Notes under the pieces: model-generated
Database searches by the model: none
Told to the model about the DNA's origin: nothing
What the model saw: only the letters and a program-made list of their open reading frames with translations
Translations under genes and position numbers: made by a program
Shown: positions 1-8,530 of the stretch, piece by piece
Layout of the letters: each line of letters opens with the position of its first letter
How positions within the stretch are numbered: the stretch's first letter is position 1
Assembly (NCBI RefSeq): GCF_030123245.1
Contig: NZ_CP126101.1
Location: 1,114,501 to 1,178,500 of the forward strand
Length of the DNA stretch: 64,000 nucleotides
Direction: 5' to 3'
From: Lysinibacillus pakistanensis
GTDB lineage: Bacteria > Bacillota > Bacilli > Bacillales_A > Planococcaceae

Positions 1-74
1 ATTGCTTTACTACCTGCCCAAGCAGCCGCACTTGCTGCTGCGATTGCAAGCGCGATCTTCGTTTTTTTACCCAT
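1..74 (-). CDS. N-terminal fragment of an exported or membrane-anchored protein
   Basis: Only the first 24 or so codons are inside the window; the gene runs leftward off the edge. It starts at an ATG (72-74, complement) behind a strong AAGGAGG ribosome site. The visible N-terminus begins MGKKTKIALAIAAASAAA and continues into AWAGSKA: a short basic stretch followed by an Ala-rich hydrophobic run, as in a signal peptide or signal anchor. A glycerophosphodiester phosphodiesterase is one possibility from memory of similar N-termini, but nothing in the visible part proves it. It is divergent from ylbG. Confidence 0.55.
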   Translation of the reverse strand, partial: MGKKTKIALAIAAASAAAWAGSKA

Positions 75-290
75 ATTCGTCCTCCTTAAAAAATTTAGAT
101 GATATAAAAGGTACTGGCGAATTCATTTTTGAATTTGAAAGTTTTGAGCAAACAAAATCAGAGAAACTGTGATTATGGACGTCTAAACTAATGTCTTATT
201 AACTTGCTTAAGTGAATGTTCAACTCTTAATGAATATTGTATGCTTTACCATTATAACGGAAAAATGAGCGTTCTGTCAGCTAAACTCTG

Positions 291-320
291 TTGCTATCAT
301 TTTCCGGTCTATGGTATTCT
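291..320 (+). promoter_or_regulatory. Candidate SigmaA promoter for ylbG
   Basis: TTGCTA (291-296), an 18-base spacer and TATTCT (315-320) lie 28 bases upstream of the ylbG start. The hexamers are near consensus but not perfect, so this is a reasonable candidate only. The rest of 75-347 is AT-rich intergenic sequence between two divergent genes. Confidence 0.35.
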
Positions 321-347
321 TTTATGTAAGAAATGAGGGAATACTAT

Positions 348-620
348 ATGAACGAACGACAAGGACTAATCGTGTACGTCCATCAATTAAAACATGCAAA
401 GTCTCTTCGAAAATATGGTCATGTTCTTTATATTTCTCGGAGGCAAAAATATGTAGTGCTCTATTGCGATCGAGAGGAAATTGAAATGATGACAACAAAA
501 CTACAACGCCTTCCTTTTGTAAAAGACGTTGTAAAGTCTTATCGTCCATTCGTGAAAACTGAGTATGAAAATGCAAAACCTGATAAAGCGAAGGAATATG
601 ACTACAAAGCAGGTCTATAA
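348..620 (+). CDS. ylbG: YlbG family protein (DUF2129/UPF0298)
   Basis: A 90-residue soluble protein matching B. subtilis YlbG along its whole length by recall, with the conserved [21 protein letters not shown] block at the N-terminus, the YVVLYCD block in the middle and the DKAKEYDYK ending. Its function is not established. The ATG at 348 is preferred over an in-frame ATG at 333 because TGAGGG sits about nine bases upstream of 348 and homologues start here. It is followed tail to tail, with a two-base gap, by a gene on the other strand, leaving no room for a separate terminator. In B. subtilis ylbF precedes ylbG; no ylbF is visible here. Confidence 0.9.
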   Translation: MNERQGLIVYVHQLKHAKSLRKYGHVLYISRRQKYVVLYCDREEIEMMTTKLQRLPFVKDVVKSYRPFVKTEYENAKPDKAKEYDYKAGL

Positions 621-622
621 TA

Positions 623-1012
623 TTACGTTAATGCAGGAATATAGTGATGAAGTCTCATTATTCCAATTAAGTATTGATAAAATAGTTTTGATTCCGAAAA
701 TATAGATGAGTGCTTTATTTCTACAACAACTGCTTTTCGACCTAGTTGCTCAATACTTTCTTCGAATATTTTTTGTCGCTTAGAAGGCTTGTTTTCTATA
801 TAAGGAATGCCCTCTCGACAAATATAAATCGGCATAAATTTACTTTCACCGACAGGTTTGAAGGCAACTGCTAAAGAAGCAACTTTTTTTTCTTCTTTTG
901 AGGAAGTTAGTATAAAGGCTTGGTGAAATCGACTTTGATTGGTATTCACTAGTTCAAGAAGCTCATAAACATCACCATAGCCTTCACCTAATTCAATAAA
1001 TTGTTGTGGCAT
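623..1012 (-). CDS. Conserved hypothetical protein, DUF7147-like
   Basis: A 129-residue soluble protein with no signal peptide or membrane segment. The N-terminus QQFIELGEGYGDVYELLEL and the C-terminal YQYLIGIMRLHHYIPAL resemble a small Bacillales family that some databases have mislabelled methylthioribose kinase. It is much too short to be that kinase and lacks kinase motifs. A GGAAAGGATG ribosome site precedes its ATG. It is convergent with ylbG and divergent from the gene at 1069. Function unknown. Confidence 0.7.
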   Translation of the reverse strand: MPQQFIELGEGYGDVYELLELVNTNQSRFHQAFILTSSKEEKKVASLAVAFKPVGESKFMPIYICREGIPYIENKPSKRQKIFEESIEQLGRKAVVVEIKHSSIFSESKLFYQYLIGIMRLHHYIPALT

Positions 1013-1068
1013 AAAAATTGCACATCCTTTCCAATATACATAGTATCATGCTGTGGGAGGTCAAGCAT

Positions 1069-2490
1069 ATGAAATTTGCAATGAGTTTTTTTTCAGTACT
1101 TGCTTTAATTATTACAGGTATAATTTTTTTCCAGTATCATGCATATTCTTCTGACTTAGAGACTGGTAATGGTGATTTTCTTTACTCACAAGAGATAGAA
1201 ATTTTCTATCGCGAAAATAGCTTAGATATAAGGCAGCATTTTAAAAATCTTCCTGATCAAAAGGTGAAAATTAAGTGGCCAGAAAATGCCATTAACCTTA
1301 GCTGCTTTATGGAAACTGAAAAAAGCTGTGATCGTTTATCAGATGAAGCTTCCTACTTTGCTAAGGGAGAAATAAAATCCCAATCTGTTTCATACATAAT
1401 TCCAATTGAGGGTGGCTTAAAAGATAAAATGCTTATCCAAAATGTTTTAGCCACATTATTAAATGGTGAAGCTACTTATTCGATTGTCCATATTTCCACA
1501 GATAGTAAAATTGCTGGTCAATGGATTACAGGTTTACCTTTAATTGGACAGCAACAGCTAGCACTTGTTAACTATACAATGTTTAGTGGGAATGGTACAA
1601 TCCGTGATATTTATTGGCAATCAGCTAACCTCAAAGTTCAAGAACAAAGTCCTATTTTATCTATTTATGCACCAGGAGCTATTGCAAAGGATTTTTTGAA
1701 ATCATTGGAAAATTTACAGTTTTTAAATGACCAGCATATTGCGATTATTCAAGAAAAAAATCCAATGAAAGAACATGATGATCGACTTTTATTTTTACCG
1801 ACTTTAACCGCACAAGCAGTGGAGCAGGAAGTGGTGCTGTCACAAATAAAATCGCAATATAAGTTCGATAATTCTCCTGAATGGTTGCCAGAGGTTGTGG
1901 CATCCTATTTAGTGAAGGATACGATAGGCTCTGAAAAAACGAAGGAAATCGTGGCAACATTAAAGGAATATATGACTACAGATCAGGAGGCAGCTTGGCA
2001 GGAAGCGATGAATAAACTTGGAGAAGAACCAATTACTCCTGCTTCAATGGATGATCTTTTAACAGCGGTTTTAGGTGCAAAAACTTCTTATTTCAAGTTA
2101 AATACTGAACAAAAGAACGGGACATATCCATTATTTTTTGAAGATGATCGTGATATTTATGTAAATGATGCCTTGAAAAAAGATGTTCAATTTATTCACT
2201 ATGAAGGGCAATCTTTATATACAGCCGATACATTGTTGCCGTATCTTGGTTATAGTGCCACTGAAGGGGAAAATGGCTATTATGTAAAAAGTGAAAATCG
2301 TTCATTCAGATTCCCGAAAGAACCAGGATTCTACGTATTTAATCAACGTAGATACTCTACTATTTCAGAACCGATTATTAAAATAGCTGGCCATTATTAT
2401 GTTGAAGAAGCTTGGCTCCAACGCTTATTCTTAGTAGAATTACAAAAAAATGATGGTCGTATCCAAGTAATAACACAAGGGCAAGAATAA
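1069..2490 (+). CDS. Membrane-anchored hypothetical protein with a C-terminal stalk-like domain
   Basis: A 473-residue protein that I do not recognise. Residues 1-22 form a hydrophobic signal or anchor segment (FSVLALIITGIIFF), so the bulk is probably outside the cell. The last 120 residues, from DDRDIYVNDALKKDV through LLPYLGYSATEGENGYYV, recall the copper amine oxidase N-terminal or stalk-type domains common in wall-associated Firmicutes proteins, but the match is by eye. The middle has no catalytic motif I can name. The ATG at 1069 follows GGGAGG by eight bases; an upstream in-frame ATG at 1018 lacks such a site. It ends just before a long hairpin and stands alone between ylbG and rsmD. 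Confidence 0.75.
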   Translation: MKFAMSFFSVLALIITGIIFFQYHAYSSDLETGNGDFLYSQEIEIFYRENSLDIRQHFKNLPDQKVKIKWPENAINLSCFMETEKSCDRLSDEASYFAKGEIKSQSVSYIIPIEGGLKDKMLIQNVLATLLNGEATYSIVHISTDSKIAGQWITGLPLIGQQQLALVNYTMFSGNGTIRDIYWQSANLKVQEQSPILSIYAPGAIAKDFLKSLENLQFLNDQHIAIIQEKNPMKEHDDRLLFLPTLTAQAVEQEVVLSQIKSQYKFDNSPEWLPEVVASYLVKDTIGSEKTKEIVATLKEYMTTDQEAAWQEAMNKLGEEPITPASMDDLLTAVLGAKTSYFKLNTEQKNGTYPLFFEDDRDIYVNDALKKDVQFIHYEGQSLYTADTLLPYLGYSATEGENGYYVKSENRSFRFPKEPGFYVFNQRRYSTISEPIIKIAGHYYVEEAWLQRLFLVELQKNDGRIQVITQGQE

Positions 2491-2492
2491 TT

Positions 2493-2526
2493 TTTTTGCA
2501 GCGGAGGTTTTTCTTCCGCTGCAAAA
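2493..2526 (+). terminator. Hairpin after the stalk-domain protein gene
   Basis: GCAGCGGA and TCCGCTGC pair around a short T-rich loop, extended by a T run before and an A run after. It begins three bases after the stop codon. The downstream side is A-rich rather than U-rich, so termination efficiency is uncertain although the stem is strong. Confidence 0.45.
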
Positions 2527-2560
2527 ATGCTTTTATCTTGATTTAGCCGATCCTTACCAT

Positions 2561-2791
2561 GCGAAAGCGAAGCGTCTGAATACTTCCATCTCTATTAATG
2601 GCGAGATGAAAGCAGTTTTTATCTATTCAACGAGCCTACAAACACCCGCTGAAATAGAGAAACCAAAGACACGTGTAGTGACCAACATCGTGTTGGCCTA
2701 CATTCCCTGGCGAATGTCACTGATTTTGAAGGGGAGCTTTTAGAGAGAGCTTAAAAAAATATAAATTCAATTATGCTGGGGTGTAATTGAT
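2561..2791 (+). repeat. Structured intergenic repeat, copy 1 (before rsmD)
   Basis: Begins GCGAAAGCGAAGCGTC and ends in an AATTGAT box 31 bases before rsmD. It shares ordered blocks with copies at 27256-27546 and 46289-46469: the GAGATGAA block after a small hairpin, the CAAACACC..CTGAAA block, the GGCGaATGTCAC block followed by TGATTTTGAA, and the terminal ATTATGC..GTGTAATTGAT block. An internal hairpin CCAAC-atc-GTGTTGG is visible. This is the most diverged of the long copies. It fills most of the 332-base gap between 2491 and 2822. Confidence 0.7.
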
Positions 2792-2822
2792 ATGGAAGAA
2801 GAAAGTACGGTGATTGACATAA

Positions 2823-3383
2823 ATGAGAGTTGTAGCAGGAGAAAGAAAAGGAATGCCATTAAAGGCGATTGCGGGAAATACAACGAGACCTACAACTGAC
2901 AAAGTAAAGGAATCCATTTTTAATATTATTGGTCCTTTTTTTGATGGAGGGATTGCCCTCGATTTATTTGCGGGGAGCGGTGGTTTAGGCATCGAAGCTT
3001 TAAGCAGAGGTGCTGAACGAGCTGTATTTATTGAAAAGGATGCTAAGGCGTTTCAGATGCTACAGGAGAATATAAAAAAATGTCGGTATGAGGATTGTTC
3101 TGAGCTCTTTCGGATAGATGCTAAACGAGCTGTGAAAGCGCTATTAAAACGAGATATTACCTTTAAATTAGCTTTTTTAGATCCACCTTATCACCACAAG
3201 GAATATTATGATCTAGTACAAGTACTTATCGATAATCATAAAATCCAACAAGATGGCATTATTTTGTGTGAACATGCAACAGAAGTAGAACTACCACAAA
3301 GTTTTGGAGACTTTGTATTAAAGAGACAAGAAACATATGGCGGAACGATTATTTCTGTTTATCTTTATTCAGAGGGTGTTTAA
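2823..3383 (+). CDS. rsmD: 16S rRNA (guanine-966-N2)-methyltransferase RsmD
   Basis: A 186-residue SAM-dependent enzyme that methylates G966 (E. coli numbering) of 16S rRNA in the 30S head. The Rossmann-type motif I is LDLFAGSGGLGIEALSRGA, and the amino-methylase signature DPPY follows in FLDPPYHHKEYY. The N-terminal RVVAGERKG and TRPTTDKVKESIFNI blocks are typical of RsmD. This corresponds to B. subtilis ylbH, which also lies directly upstream of coaD. The ATG at 2823 has GGTGA nine bases before it; its leader carries a copy of the structured repeat. Confidence 0.95.
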   Translation: MRVVAGERKGMPLKAIAGNTTRPTTDKVKESIFNIIGPFFDGGIALDLFAGSGGLGIEALSRGAERAVFIEKDAKAFQMLQENIKKCRYEDCSELFRIDAKRAVKALLKRDITFKLAFLDPPYHHKEYYDLVQVLIDNHKIQQDGIILCEHATEVELPQSFGDFVLKRQETYGGTIISVYLYSEGV

Positions 3384-3401
3384 ATATCATTGAATAAAGG
3401 A

Positions 3402-3966
<565 letters not shown>

Positions 3967-3971
3967 TAAAC

Positions 3972-4007
3972 AAAGGGGATGTCAGTATTTGGGCGTCTCC
4001 TTTTTTA
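3972..4007 (+). terminator. Terminator after coaD
   Basis: An AAGGGGATGTC arm pairs with GGCGTCTCCTT, with some G-U pairs, and is followed by a T run. It sits directly after the coaD stop codon. Confidence 0.7.
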
Positions 4008-4023
4008 TATTTTATGATAGGAA

Positions 4024-4076
4024 TGAGGCTACTCCACTATTGTGCTAAGTGAGTAGCCTAGAAAGAAAATCACTCT
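4024..4076 (+). repeat. Degenerate short copy of the Bacillales GATTGGAGTG repeat
   Basis: AGGCTACTC (4026-4034) and GAGTAGCCT (4051-4059) are inverted arms, followed by AGAAAGAAAATCAC. The same arms and the following GGAACGGAAATCAC tail occur in the full copy at 29316-29445, so this looks like an internally deleted relative. It lies between the convergent coaD and ylbJ genes and could also act as a transcript-end hairpin. Confidence 0.55.
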
Positions 4077-4132
4077 CAGTCCACTACATTTCTTCATAAT
4101 TTAGAATGAGTTCAAGAAAAAAGATGCTTTCA

Positions 4133-5032
4133 TTATTTTAAGAAAAAAAGAGCATAAATAGTTGGCACAATGATTATGCTAAGTAGGCGGAATTTTATAT
4201 ACGGCCGAACAGAAAGCTTGGCTGATTTAGCAATAACAAAAATTTGCAAATGTATACTAATGCTTTGCATTGTAAGTAATAGAACTACTAGCAATGGTAA
4301 ATAGGAATGACTGGGAAAGGCTGTGACAGTCATTTTAAGACCATTTGTAACTTCTAGTATGGCCGCAATAGAAAGCTCAGCTGTATGGGGTAATTTTGGT
4401 ATGAGTTTATCTAAGCCTTGTTGTACAATCGTTTGGATCGTAGTGAAAAATATAATGGTTGTTCCAACTAAAAGAATCGTTGGTGCTGTCTCTTTAATGC
4501 TTTCTGAGAAAGGTGCTGAATATAAAGGCGTATTATGAATAGAAATGCTAGGAAGATCAGATTTTCGGAATAAAAAATAACCAGTTATTAAACAACAAAT
4601 ATTAAAACTATGTAGTAAACATAAAAACAGCCAGCCAAACGTATTACTGTGTAACAAATCAAGGCTTACAAAACCTAACACAAAAAGCGGACTTGGTGCA
4701 TGACAGACTGCTAGTAAAAAATTGGCTTCTTTAGGATGAAGCTGCCCACTGTTTTTTAGATAAACAATTGTTGTTGCACCAGTAGGATAACCACCGAGTG
4801 CGCTAATAATATAGGCTTGTACGTATAGTGAGGCTCTTTTGGTCTTTGTTCGCATAGGAGCCGTTAAACGTAGTAGCCATTGCGTTAAAATTAAATAAGG
4901 TAATAAATACGGGAAAAGCGCATCCATAAATAGAGTTAAACCTAAGTCGGTACCATGATGAGCTGTTTGTGGGAATAGCAAGAGTAATAGAATAAGAACT
5001 ATGCAAAGCGCTATTTGAATTGTGGCATACAT
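4133..5032 (-). CDS. ylbJ: Sporulation integral membrane protein YlbJ
   Basis: A 299-residue polytopic membrane protein with about eight hydrophobic segments. The block TDLGLTLFMDALFPYLLPYLI near the N-terminus and the SALGGYPTGA motif are typical of YlbJ, which contains a nucleoside-recognition (Gate) type domain and is needed for efficient sporulation in B. subtilis. It is shorter than the roughly 400-residue B. subtilis protein. The ATG at 5032 (MYATIQIALCI) is chosen because the longer frame to 5110 adds a segment without homology or a ribosome site. It is divergent from ylbL; the patatin-like ylbK that lies between them in B. subtilis is absent. Confidence 0.85.
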   Translation of the reverse strand: MYATIQIALCIVLILLLLLFPQTAHHGTDLGLTLFMDALFPYLLPYLILTQWLLRLTAPMRTKTKRASLYVQAYIISALGGYPTGATTIVYLKNSGQLHPKEANFLLAVCHAPSPLFVLGFVSLDLLHSNTFGWLFLCLLHSFNICCLITGYFLFRKSDLPSISIHNTPLYSAPFSESIKETAPTILLVGTTIIFFTTIQTIVQQGLDKLIPKLPHTAELSIAAILEVTNGLKMTVTAFPSHSYLPLLVVLLLTMQSISIHLQIFVIAKSAKLSVRPYIKFRLLSIIIVPTIYALFFLK

Positions 5033-5149
5033 GTTATCATCTCGTTTCAACTTTTTGTCATTCACATAGGCAAATGCTAAAATCAATATATGTAAAAAAG
5101 GCAAAAACATGAACGTATGGTTTTGCGAGCGTCCTAGGAGGTGTTCCGA

Positions 5150-6196
5150 ATGAAGAAAAAAATAAGTATTTATGTAGTGTTATTAGTCGTTATTTGTTTT
5201 TTAATGTTATACCGACTAGACGCCTATATTATGAAGCCTGGAAGTGCTTATGATGTCAGTAAATTTGTTACAGTAGAAAACAATCATACTGAAAACAAAG
5301 GGTCTATGAGTTTAATGACAGTAGCTATGCAGCAAGCGACCCCTTTTTCGTATCTTTGGGCTAAAACTCAAAAATATCAAAAACTAATGGATATTAACCA
5401 GGTGCGAAATCCATTAGAAGATGAAGAAGAATATAATGTTCGACAGCTTAAATTAATGTCTGACTCCCAGTTCAATGCAAAGTATATTGCCTTCCAGAAA
5501 GCGGGACTTCAAACAACAATACATTTCGATGGAGTCTTTGTTTTAAATGTTCTGGATGGTGGTGCTTCAGACGGCCTTTTAAAAGCAGGAGACGAAATTA
5601 TTGAAGTGGATGGACATAAAATTAGTAATCAGCAAATGCTAGTAGATCTTTTGAAGCCAAAAGAGCTTGGAGACAAAGCAACAGTTAGATTTATACGTAA
5701 TAAAAATGAACAAGAGGTTACTATTACATTAAAGGAAATTCCTAGAGCCGAGGAAAAGAGAGCTGGTTTAGGTATTTCGTACGCAGAAAGTAAATCAATT
5801 GAAACAAATCCAAAAGTGACAATGAAGACAGAGGATATTGGTGGGCCATCTGCGGGTCTCATGTTTACACTTGAAATTTTAGATCAACTGCTTAAAGAGG
5901 ATTTAACCAAAGGCTATGCTGTAGCAGGTACAGGAGAAATGTTGGTTGATGGCTCAGTTGGAAGGATTGGAGGAATAGACTATAAAGTCATCGCTGCTGA
6001 TCGAGATGGTATGGAAATTTTCTTTGCGCCAGATGATGAAATTTCTCCAGAACTGAAGGCGAAACATCCTGAATTGGAATCAAATTATGCGACAGCAGTA
6101 AAAACGGCTAAAGAAATTGGTACAAAAATGAAAATAGTACCTGTTAAAACGGTAGATGATGCCATAAATTATTTAAAACAGTTACAGCCCAAATAA
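5150..6196 (+). CDS. ylbL: Membrane-anchored PDZ and Lon-like protease YlbL/DdcP
   Basis: A 348-residue protein with an N-terminal membrane anchor (residues 4-24), a PDZ domain around residues 115-190 (VLDGGASDGLLKAGDEIIEVDG) and a C-terminal S16 Lon-type peptidase domain. The Ser-Lys dyad is visible as S234 in GGPSAGLMF and K279 in GGIDYKVIAA. In B. subtilis DdcP helps clear the division inhibitor YneA after DNA damage. AGGAGGTG precedes the ATG at 5150 by six bases; the GTG at 5141 overlaps that site. It ends at a shared terminator with tmcAL. Confidence 0.93.
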   Translation: MKKKISIYVVLLVVICFLMLYRLDAYIMKPGSAYDVSKFVTVENNHTENKGSMSLMTVAMQQATPFSYLWAKTQKYQKLMDINQVRNPLEDEEEYNVRQLKLMSDSQFNAKYIAFQKAGLQTTIHFDGVFVLNVLDGGASDGLLKAGDEIIEVDGHKISNQQMLVDLLKPKELGDKATVRFIRNKNEQEVTITLKEIPRAEEKRAGLGISYAESKSIETNPKVTMKTEDIGGPSAGLMFTLEILDQLLKEDLTKGYAVAGTGEMLVDGSVGRIGGIDYKVIAADRDGMEIFFAPDDEISPELKAKHPELESNYATAVKTAKEIGTKMKIVPVKTVDDAINYLKQLQPK

Positions 6197-6230
6197 AAAA
6201 GGATGCTAGAAACTTCTGGCATCCTTTTAT
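6195..6230. terminator. Bidirectional terminator between ylbL and tmcAL
   Basis: GGATGCTAGAA pairs with TTCTGGCATCC around a two-base loop, with A runs on the left and T runs on the right, so it can serve both convergent genes. Confidence 0.85.
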
Positions 6231-6241
6231 CGTGAATAGAT

Positions 6242-7453
6242 TTAGAAACGAATCGGTGGTGTTTGATAATCTTTAGGTAGACTTTGTTCCATATTTCCAG
6301 TTTCGATGCTGAGATTGTAAATCTCTGCGGCATGAATATCTATAGTAAGCATAGCATCTTTCGTAGCTGCAACTCGGCTGATTAATGGTAAAGAGATGTC
6401 TTTTTTATACTTCCCTAAATAAGCCTGCCCTTTCATACTCATACCAAGTAAACGAATATAGGATGGAGTAACACTGTTGTGTAATTGTTCCTTACTAAAT
6501 CCAGTATAAATATGAGTAAGCATGCGCTGAAGTCGCGTCCATGTATAGCGCTTTGATTTGATTTTTTCCATAAAGCTGCTAAAGGAATGACTTGTTTTGG
6601 CTGCCTTAATAAGAGCATTCTCAATACCTTCAGTTACTTCAGCATAGTGATTCAATTCGCTAGGTGTATGTCGAATAAGTGTAAACTGTAAGAATGGCCA
6701 GAAAGTTTCCCAACTAGCAAATTTACCATACTGACGATACCAATTAGCTAAATAATCAAAAGATGTCTTTGGAAGAACATCTTGTACCTGCTGAAGTTTA
6801 CGGGATGTTGCTAAAGCCTGGCGTATTCCCGTTGCACTTGCGATGGATGCACCCTCCTGTAAAGCATCATGGTATCCTGCTGCAATTCGTGGAATAGTCA
6901 TTGGTTGAATATCACTATCTAAGGTTTTGGCAGCTTCAATATAGTGAAAGCCGAGTATATTATTAGGCTGTGATAAATCAATGTATGTAGCAGGGAACTT
7001 TTGAGAAAGCTGTTTATAGGCATAATGTAAGCTTTTAGGATAGCTTGCACCTGTTGTAAGGCTTTCTTTAATAAGTGCGTTGTATTCCTCCTGATGTCCG
7101 TGAATAAGCTCATATGTGTCCAAAAAGGGTTGTATGGCACCGTCTTCACTACCAAATGCAAAAGATTCACAGCCAACTGCAGTTAATAATGCAATGGCTC
7201 CTTTAGCGAAATCAGCTGCAGGTGCGGTACTATAAACATAAGGTAGCTCGATGACAATATCTACGCCACCAGCGAGTGCCATTTTTGTACGTGTCCATTT
7301 ATCGACCATGGCTGGTTCACCACGTTGTAAAAATGAACCACTCATTACAGCGATGACAAGGTCTGCTTGTGCTACTTTTTTTGCCTGTTCTAAATGATAA
7401 GCATGTCCATTGTGAAAAGGGTTGTATTCAACTACTACGCCAACTGCTTTCAT
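6242..7453 (-). CDS. tmcAL: tRNA(Met) cytidine acetate ligase TmcAL
   Basis: A 403-residue enzyme (B. subtilis YlbM) that uses acetate and ATP to make N4-acetylcytidine at the wobble position of elongator tRNA-Met. The N-terminal nucleotidyltransferase-like motif EYNPFHNGHAYHL carries H14-N-G-H17. The following SGSFLQRGEPA block and the C-terminal half are typical of this family. The gene is transcribed against its neighbours and starts close to the yceD promoter region on the other side. Confidence 0.93.
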   Translation of the reverse strand: MKAVGVVVEYNPFHNGHAYHLEQAKKVAQADLVIAVMSGSFLQRGEPAMVDKWTRTKMALAGGVDIVIELPYVYSTAPAADFAKGAIALLTAVGCESFAFGSEDGAIQPFLDTYELIHGHQEEYNALIKESLTTGASYPKSLHYAYKQLSQKFPATYIDLSQPNNILGFHYIEAAKTLDSDIQPMTIPRIAAGYHDALQEGASIASATGIRQALATSRKLQQVQDVLPKTSFDYLANWYRQYGKFASWETFWPFLQFTLIRHTPSELNHYAEVTEGIENALIKAAKTSHSFSSFMEKIKSKRYTWTRLQRMLTHIYTGFSKEQLHNSVTPSYIRLLGMSMKGQAYLGKYKKDISLPLISRVAATKDAMLTIDIHAAEIYNLSIETGNMEQSLPKDYQTPPIRF

Positions 7454-7576
7454 GTCAAGCTCCCATCTATTTTTTACTTTTTGTTTATTGTAACCAAACG
7501 AGTACTAAATAAAGAAATTACATGTATTATAGTATATAATTATAGTGAGGTTTCATAGTGGTGACAAGAAATTATC

Positions 7577-7605
7577 TTGACATCTATTTTTACACATTAT
7601 ATAAT
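7577..7605 (+). promoter_or_regulatory. Consensus SigmaA promoter for yceD-rpmF
   Basis: TTGACA (7577-7582), a 17-base spacer and TATAAT (7600-7605) form a perfect consensus promoter 31 bases upstream of the yceD start. A strong constitutive promoter fits the ribosomal protein gene rpmF downstream. Confidence 0.85.
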
Positions 7606-7635
7606 CAACAGTGTTGTCTCGAGGTGATTAAACGA

Positions 7636-8169
7636 ATGAAATGGTCAATTCATCAATTATCTAAATACCGCCAAAACGGGATGCTGATTGACACCTATGT
7701 CCAATTGGACGAGGTGATGGAGCGAAACCAGGATATTCGAGCAATTTCGCCCGTTCATGTAAAAGGGCTATGTACTTTTGGTGCATCGCAAATGACATGT
7801 CAGTTAACTGTGACGGCGACGTTGACACTACCATGTGCACGCACGTGGGAGGACGTTGAGTTTCCTATCGAAGTTGAGACAGTTGAGATTTTCAGCTGGA
7901 TTGAAGAAGAAAAACGAGGGGAAGATGACGGAGACATTCACTATATTGATGGTGAAGTCATCGACATGAAGCCGGTTATTGAAGAACTTATTCTTCTTGA
8001 GGTACCTTTGCAAGTATTCAAAGAGAATACCGAAGGACAAGTGCAAGGTGGGAAAGACTGGTCTTACGCAACAGATGAAGACGTTGAGCTACACAAAAAA
8101 GCTGATAAGCAAAAAGTGGATCCAAGACTAGCTGCTTTAGCTAAGTATTTTGATCAAACAGACGAATAG
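7636..8169 (+). CDS. yceD: YceD family protein (DUF177)
   Basis: A 177-residue acidic protein of the YceD/DUF177 family (B. subtilis YlbN), which nearly always lies upstream of rpmF. In E. coli and plants the family is linked to 23S rRNA accumulation. The LTVTATLTLPCARTWEDVEFPI block is characteristic. The ATG at 7636 has CGAGGTGA eight bases before it; the open frame back to 7558 runs through the promoter and cannot be coding there. Cotranscribed with rpmF, 24 bases downstream. Confidence 0.92.
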   Translation: MKWSIHQLSKYRQNGMLIDTYVQLDEVMERNQDIRAISPVHVKGLCTFGASQMTCQLTVTATLTLPCARTWEDVEFPIEVETVEIFSWIEEEKRGEDDGDIHYIDGEVIDMKPVIEELILLEVPLQVFKENTEGQVQGGKDWSYATDEDVELHKKADKQKVDPRLAALAKYFDQTDE

Positions 8170-8193
8170 ACGATCTGTAAGGAGGTGCCATCA

Positions 8194-8367
8194 ATGGCTG
8201 TACCATTTAGAAGAACTTCTAAAACTGCAAAAAGAAAGCGTCGTACGCATTTCAAACTATCTGTACCTGGTATGGTAGCTTGCCCAAACTGTGGTGAAGC
8301 AAAATTATCACACCGTGTTTGCAAAGCTTGCGGACATTACAAAGGTAAAGAAGTAGTAAGCAAATAA
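8194..8367 (+). CDS. rpmF: 50S ribosomal protein L32
   Basis: A 57-residue basic protein beginning [19 protein letters not shown]. Four cysteines in CPNCGE and CKACGHY form a zinc ribbon, so this is the zinc-binding type of L32. A very strong AAGGAGGTG ribosome site precedes the ATG at 8194, and a GTG at 8185 overlaps that site. It ends the yceD-rpmF operon. Confidence 0.97.
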   Translation: MAVPFRRTSKTAKRKRRTHFKLSVPGMVACPNCGEAKLSHRVCKACGHYKGKEVVSK

Positions 8368-8385
8368 TTCAGTGTTTGCTCACTT

Positions 8386-8427
8386 AAAAGGCTAGTAGAG
8401 AGACCATGGCTCTTTACTAGCCTTTTT
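8386..8427 (+). terminator. Terminator after rpmF
   Basis: AAAAGGCTAGTAGAGA pairs with TCTTTACTAGCCTTTT and is followed by T residues. A strong rho-independent terminator. Confidence 0.85.
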
Positions 8428-8530
8428 GTATGCTTGAAGAGACGGAATATTTAGTCAATAACAAAAAGATATATAGTGCTATAATAATTGTATGATACAA
8501 TCTATTCATTGGGACAAAGGGGGAAATAGA

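Noticed and set aside
4323..4538. 71-codon plus-strand open frame inside ylbJ
   Set aside because: Opposite-strand shadow of the ylbJ membrane segments; no ribosome site.
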